A stretch of 8,574 nt of DNA from contig NZ_JBMSDZ010000040.1 in the NCBI RefSeq assembly GCF_049445995.1, forward strand, positions 1-8,574. The letters run 5' to 3'. The notes beneath the pieces are model-generated. The model saw nothing but the letters and a program-made list of their open reading frames with translations, ran no database searches and was not told where the DNA came from. Position 1 is the stretch's first letter. The number at the start of each line of letters is the position of its first letter. The position numbers and the translations under genes were made by a program. The stretch is from Dyella_A sp049445995. Lineage in GTDB: Bacteria; Pseudomonadota; Gammaproteobacteria; Xanthomonadales; Rhodanobacteraceae. This document shows positions 5,389-8,574 of the stretch, in pieces.

Positions 5389-6096
5389 TCACGACCAGAG
5401 CGTGCGGCCGAAGAAGGTCAGCGTGCGGTCCCATGCGTATTCCGCCCACACCGCGTCGTACTGCGTGGCGGCAATGCGGCCGGGGCCGGCGGCGGTCTCG
5501 TTGGCAAAACCGTGATGGGCGAGGTAGCGGTGGAACTCGGCGTTCACGCCGGCCTCCTTGAGTTTCGCCTCCAGCTTGTCGACGTTCTCGATGGGGAAGA
5601 ACTGGTCCTGCGTGGCCCAGTGGCCGAGCACCGGGGCGGTGATCTTTCCCGCGTCGATGTACTCCAGCGGCGGCATGCCGTACCAGGTGGTGCCGGCGTC
5701 CACCGCCACGCCCTGGCCGAGCGCGAGCATCGTCAGCGCACCGCCCATGCAGAAACCGGTGAGGCCGACCTTGCGCGAATGCTGGCGCAGGAACGCCACC
5801 GCGCCGGCGATGTCCTGCGTGGCGGCATCGGCGAAGTCGAGGCCTTCCATCAGGTGGTGCGCCTCCTCTTCCTCCACCGTGCTCTTGCCGCGGTAGAGAT
5901 CGGGCACCAGCGCGAAATAGCCGCAGCGCGCCAACCGGTCGGCGACGCCGCGGATCTGGTCGTTCAACCCCCACCATTCCTGGACCACCACCACGGCCGG
6001 CGCGCCCTGCGTCTGCGCCGGCGTGGCCAGATAACCCTGCACGTCCTGCCCATCGGGCCGCTTGAAACTCACCATGGAACCGCTGTGTGTCGTCAC
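5389..6096 (-). CDS. Dienelactone hydrolase family protein
   Basis: The protein is 235 residues, a normal length for the family, with an alpha/beta-hydrolase fold. These enzymes hydrolyse ester or lactone bonds, classically dienelactone in chloroaromatic breakdown, but most relatives have unknown substrates. The Cys-His-Asp triad is visible: Cys116 in GFCMGG (114-119), Asp164 in HWATQDQFFP, and His195 in YLAHHGFAN. Glu40 in VVQEWWGLN matches the glutamate that interacts with the nucleophile. There is no signal peptide, so it is cytoplasmic. I chose GTG 6096 because AGGAGA lies six bases upstream; the longer version to ATG 6159 has an unconvincing leader that would include this ribosome site. 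It is a single gene with a hairpin terminator at 5333-5367. Nothing nearby suggests an aromatic degradation pathway, so the physiological substrate is open. Confidence 0.9.
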   Translation of the reverse strand: MTTHSGSMVSFKRPDGQDVQGYLATPAQTQGAPAVVVVQEWWGLNDQIRGVADRLARCGYFALVPDLYRGKSTVEEEEAHHLMEGLDFADAATQDIAGAVAFLRQHSRKVGLTGFCMGGALTMLALGQGVAVDAGTTWYGMPPLEYIDAGKITAPVLGHWATQDQFFPIENVDKLEAKLKEAGVNAEFHRYLAHHGFANETAAGPGRIAATQYDAVWAEYAWDRTLTFFGRTLWS

Positions 6097-6102
6097 GACA
6101 TG

Positions 6103-6108
6103 TCTCCT
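6103..6108 (-). promoter_or_regulatory. Ribosome binding site fixing the GTG start of the hydrolase
   Basis: The minus strand reads AGGAGA, then ACATGTC overlapping it by one base, then GTG at 6096. The only ATG inside that spacer (ATG TCG TGA) runs into a stop at once in another frame. The GTG is therefore the natural start. Confidence 0.75.
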
Positions 6109-6190
6109 GTGTGGTGTGGAGTGGCAATCGAGGTTCGCAGCGGGGAACGCGCGCTGCAAGCGGCCTTTCAGCGTAACCCATAGGCGCAGC

Positions 6191-6650
6191 GTGAGCGTCG
6201 CGGTGGGATGCTGCTTTGACCGATGGGCGAGCGCAGACGCCGGGGCCCCGCGCCGCCTGCTTTAGCCCTCTCCCCCGAACGATGAAGCTGTTCAGGGGAG
6301 AGGGAGCAAGGCGCGGGCCGTCTTTCAGCGGCGCGGCGTGAGCGTCGCGGTGGGACGTCGCTTCGACCGATGAGCGAGCGCAGACGCCCGGGATCTGCGC
6401 CACCTGCTTTAGCCCTCTCCCCTGAGCTTGCTCGGGGGAGAGGGTTGGGTGAGGGGGGCTTGGGGGCTGGTGGCTCTTCAGCGTGGCGGTTGTCGCTGGA
6501 AAACGGAAAGCCTCCCCCTCACCCCGACCCTCTCCCCCGTACGATGGAGCTGTTCAGGGGAGAGGGAGCAAGGCGCGGGTCGTCTTTCAGCGGCGCGGTG
6601 TGAGCGTCGCGGTGGGATGTCGCTTCGACCGATGAGCGAGCGCAGACGCC
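6191..6650 (+). repeat. 51-bp direct repeat, three copies
   Basis: Copies lie at 6191-6241, 6338-6388 and 6600-6650. Each begins GTGAGCGTCGCGGTGGGA and ends GAGCGAGCGCAGACGCC. Each is followed after 24 bases by a CCCTCTCCCC arm, so it is a fixed part of the array unit. TCGCT and AGCGA inside the two later copies could form a small hairpin. This repeat is absent from array 2 at the right of the window. Confidence 0.8.
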
Positions 6651-6790
6651 CGGGATCTGCGCCGCCTGCTTTAGCCCTCTCCCCTGAGCTTGCTCGGGGG
6701 AGAGGGTTGGGTGAGGGGGGGCTTGGGGGCTGGTGGCTCTTCAGCGTGGCGGTTGTCGCTGGAAAACGGAAAGCCTCCCCCTCACCCCGA
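6266..6790. repeat. 262-bp near-perfect tandem duplication inside array 1
   Basis: The segment from the B hairpin at 6266 to 6527 is repeated from 6528 to 6790. All landmarks shift by 262 (A hairpins 6413 and 6675, 51-mers 6338 and 6600, B hairpins 6266 and 6528). I count about six substitutions and one extra G between the copies. This implies a recent duplication or strong homogenisation. Confidence 0.85.
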
Positions 6791-6893
6791 CCCTCTCCCC
6801 CGAACGATGGAGCTGTTCGGGGGAGAGGGGGTGAGGCGTGGGCTTCAAGACCCGCAGTTCGCATCTGCCCATGACTTCATACCCATGAGCTAG

Positions 6894-6912
6894 TCATAAC
6901 TTCGCACTATGA
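6894..6912. promoter_or_regulatory. Candidate padR promoter and operator
   Basis: TCATA (6894-6898) and TATGA (6908-6912) form a 5-bp dyad with a 9-base gap. The right arm overlaps TATGAT (6908-6913), a good -10 box 33 bases before the GTG start. ATGAGC at 6885-6890 is a poor -35 at 17-base spacing. PadR proteins usually repress their own operons through AT-rich dyads of this kind, so autoregulation is plausible but not shown. Confidence 0.35.
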
Positions 6913-6946
6913 TTCATCCCGACACAGGTAGCAGGGCGGGCATGTC

Positions 6947-7312
6947 GTGGATGAGGGCGTCGTCAGTGCGCTGAAGAAGTTCCAGAAAGAGCTGTCGGCC
7001 GGCACGGTGTCGCTGGCCCTGCTCGCCGTGCTGGGGCGTTCGCGCCAGCCGATGTACGGCTACCAGATCGCCAAGCGGCTGGAGGAGGTAGGCGAGGGTG
7101 TGCTCGCCGGCAAGCAGAGTGCGCTGTACCCGGTGCTGCGCAACCTGGAGGCGGCGGGGCTGCTCGCCAGCGAGGTGGAGCCGTCAGTGAGCGGGCCGCC
7201 GCGCCGCTATTACCGCATTACCAAACCCGGCCGCGAGGTGCTGCGCGAGTGGATCGCTGCATGGCACGCCACGCGCGATTCGGTGGACCGGATTCTTGAG
7301 GGAGAGCTGTGA
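6947..7312 (+). CDS. PadR-family transcriptional regulator
   Basis: The protein is 121 residues. It has a winged helix of the PadR type: LSAGTVSLALLAVL, then MYGYQIAKRLEEVGEGVL (36-53), the recognition region KQSALYPVLRNLEAAGLL (56-73), and the wing SGPPRRYYRITKPGREVL (82-99). A short C-terminal helix (EWIAAWHATRDSVDRILEGE) would serve dimerisation, as in the small subfamily-2 PadR proteins. PadR proteins are mostly repressors released by small ligands or by a partner protein. The start is GTG 6947 with AGGG about ten bases upstream; the ATGs at 6942 and 6951 are out of frame. The stop overlaps the start of the next gene, a membrane protein of a type often paired with PadR, which suggests the two act together in sensing. 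Confidence 0.9.
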   Translation: MDEGVVSALKKFQKELSAGTVSLALLAVLGRSRQPMYGYQIAKRLEEVGEGVLAGKQSALYPVLRNLEAAGLLASEVEPSVSGPPRRYYRITKPGREVLREWIAAWHATRDSVDRILEGEL

Positions 7313-8235
7313 TGACTGCACCACGCACGATTGCCGATTACCTCGCGCAGCTGCGCGATGCGCTGCGCGGCGCGGACCCCGCGCTGATCCAGGACGCGCT
7401 GTACGACGCCGAGGAGCACCTGCGTGCCGAGCTGGCTGACCAGCCCAACCGCAACGAGGCCGAGATGCTGGCCCAGGTGGTGGGCAGCTACGGCGCGCCG
7501 GATGAGGTGGCGGAGATCTATCGCGACCAGGAGATCAAGATCCAGCGCGCTCTGCGCCCGCCACTGGCGCCGAAGCGCAACTCGCTGATCGGCCGCTTCT
7601 TCGGTGTGGCCGCGGACGCGCGCACCTGGGGCTCGCTGTTCTACATGCTGCTGGCGCTGGGCACCGGCATCGCCTACTTCGTGCTGGTGGTGGTGGGCAT
7701 GTCACTGTCGGCCGGCCTGTCGGTGCTGATCATCGGCGTGCCGTTCATCGTGCTGTTCTTCGGCACGGTGCGGGTGCTGGCCTTGATGGAAGGGCGCATC
7801 GTGGAAGCGATGCTCGGCGTGCGCATGCCCAGGCGGCCGCCGTACCCGTCGTCGGGCACCACGCTGATGAAGCGCATCGGCGCCATGTTCACCGACCCGC
7901 GTACCTGGACCACGATGTTCTACATGGTGCTGATGCTGCCGCTGGGCGTGGCCTACTTCACGCTCACCGTGACGCTGATGACGGTCGCGCTGGGGCTCAT
8001 GGCCGCCCCGTTCGCCCGGCTGATCAATGTCGACGACATCAACCGCGCGTTCGTCGACGGCACCATCACCGTCGACTGGGGCTTCGGCCCGCACGTGCCG
8101 GGCTGGAGCGAGTTGATTGCGATGGGCGTGATCGGCGTGCTGCTGTTCTTCACCACGCTGCACCTGGTGCGCGGGCTGGGTCGCCTGCAGGGCCAGCTGG
8201 CCAAGCACCTGCTGGTGGCCGGCTCGGCGCGCTGA
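7312..8235 (+). CDS. HAAS (DUF1700-like) membrane protein with Sensor-like four-helix region
   Basis: The protein is 307 residues. The N-terminal 1-80 is a cytoplasmic helical domain of the HAAS/DUF1700 type: TIADYLAQLRDAL, then LIQDALYDAEEHLRAEL and MLAQVVGSYGAPDEVAEIYR. Four membrane segments follow at about 108-130, 133-158, 202-230 and 266-284. The first and third begin alike (ARTWGSLFYMLLALGTGIAY and PRTWTTMFYMVLMLPLGVAY), the two-half pattern of the bacterial Sensor membrane domain. HAAS proteins are known as partners of PadR regulators, so this protein probably relays a membrane or envelope signal to the PadR encoded just before it. ATG 7312 is preferred over GTG 7309 because GGGAGAG precedes it at good spacing; it overlaps the padR stop by one base. 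Both family names are recalled from pattern, not searched. Confidence 0.84.
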   Translation: MTAPRTIADYLAQLRDALRGADPALIQDALYDAEEHLRAELADQPNRNEAEMLAQVVGSYGAPDEVAEIYRDQEIKIQRALRPPLAPKRNSLIGRFFGVAADARTWGSLFYMLLALGTGIAYFVLVVVGMSLSAGLSVLIIGVPFIVLFFGTVRVLALMEGRIVEAMLGVRMPRRPPYPSSGTTLMKRIGAMFTDPRTWTTMFYMVLMLPLGVAYFTLTVTLMTVALGLMAAPFARLINVDDINRAFVDGTITVDWGFGPHVPGWSELIAMGVIGVLLFFTTLHLVRGLGRLQGQLAKHLLVAGSAR

Positions 8236-8311
8236 TCGTCATTGGATGGCTCGGGAGTGCGTGGCAATGGCTGGCCGGGCGCTGGGAAGGTGAGGAGCAG
8301 ATTGATCGCGT

Positions 8312-8574
8312 AGCGCTTATCGCCGGAAAGCGAGAAGCCTCCCCCTCACCCCGACCCTCTCCCCCAAACGATGGAGCTGTTCGGGGGAGAGGGAGAAAGG
8401 CACGGCTTCGGGCTGGCCCGGCGCTCGCTGCTTTAGCCCTCTCCCCTGAGCTTGCTCGGGGGAGAGGGTTGGGTGAGGGGGCTTGGGATGTTGGTGGCTC
8501 ATCAGCGTGGCGCTTATCGCCGGAAAGCGAAAAGCCCCCTCACCCCGGCCCTCTCCCCCGAACGATGAAGCTGT
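8312..8574. repeat. REP/BIME-like hairpin repeat array 2 (runs off the window)
   Basis: This has the same hairpin family as array 1: type B at 8355-8393, type A at 8437-8468, and a type B cut by the window end from 8549. A leader containing CGCTTATCGCCGGAAAGCG occurs at 8314-8332 and 8511-8529, corresponding to a diverged GTTGTCGCTGGAAAACGG in array 1. The 51-bp repeat is missing here, so the B-to-A distance is 82 rather than 147. Lying just after the membrane-protein gene, these hairpins may act as its 3' end. Positions 8236-8311 show nothing recognisable. Confidence 0.82.

Larger units (their letters stand above)
6191..6829. repeat. REP/BIME-like hairpin repeat array 1
   Basis: Two hairpin types alternate. 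Type A has arms CCCTCTCCCC and GGGGGAGAGGG around TGAGCTTGCTC: 6413-6444 and 6675-6706. Type B has the same arms around an ACGATG(A/G)AGCTGTTC-type loop: 6266-6304, 6528-6566 and 6791-6829. The GGGTTGGGTGAGGGG after A is nearly complementary to the CCCCTCACCCCGACCC before B, so A, spacer and B form a larger inverted repeat. The array fills most of the gap between the divergent hydrolase and padR genes. It has no coding value; the open frames across it are by-products of the repeat. Positions 6109-6190, left of it, show nothing I can identify. Confidence 0.85.

Noticed and set aside
5381..6403. 340-residue minus-strand frame over the hydrolase gene and the array
   Set aside because: It starts in the repeat array and runs out of frame through a clear dienelactone hydrolase gene.
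6191..6829. CRISPR array
   Set aside because: Repeat units are long hairpins with spacing of 115-263 bases and the intervening sequence is itself repeated; there are no unique spacers or cas genes.
6370..6893. Small proteins read through the REP array on both strands
   Set aside because: Their sequence is the repeated hairpin units themselves, giving the same peptide more than once; such frames are common false gene calls.

Overview
This is a high-GC window, probably from a gammaproteobacterium of the Xanthomonadales (Rhodanobacter, Dyella or Lysobacter-like). That placement is inferred from base composition, gene types and the CCCTCTCCCC/GGGGAGAGGG hairpin repeats; no marker gene confirms it. 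No RNA gene, CRISPR array or complete mobile element is visible.

Positions 1-2905 form an accessory, defence-type segment. On the minus strand a 256-aa protein of unknown function overlaps by four bases (ATGA) a PIN-domain nuclease gene. The PIN gene keeps all its acidic catalytic residues but has an apparent one-base frameshift in its 3' part. Divergent from this pair is a HigA-like helix-turn-helix antitoxin gene with no toxin partner. Next on the plus strand come an operator-like palindrome, a ribbon-helix-helix antitoxin, a ParE/RelE toxin, and, by another ATGA overlap, the start of a type I restriction gene hsdR. That hsdR is a relic: its nuclease N-terminus is joined out of frame to its last 39 codons, and the whole helicase motor is missing.

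Positions 2906-5388 hold a hairpin between convergent genes, a minus-strand gene for a secreted six-hairpin (alpha/alpha)6 glycosidase-like protein of unknown substrate, and a 128-bp MITE-like element with 23-bp terminal inverted repeats bounded by CTAG. The MITE lies just upstream of the glycosidase start. A strong hairpin then follows the next minus-strand gene.

Positions 5389-6096 encode a dienelactone hydrolase family enzyme on the minus strand. An 850-bp divergent intergenic region follows, mostly filled by a REP/BIME-like array with a near-perfect 262-bp tandem duplication. One further unit has lost exactly the 115 bp between two hairpin arms.

Positions 6947-8235 are a two-gene plus-strand operon: a PadR-family regulator and a HAAS-type membrane protein with a Sensor-like four-helix region. 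Together they look like a small envelope or signal-responsive regulatory unit. A second REP array lies downstream and runs off the window, so this operon is bracketed by direct repeats.
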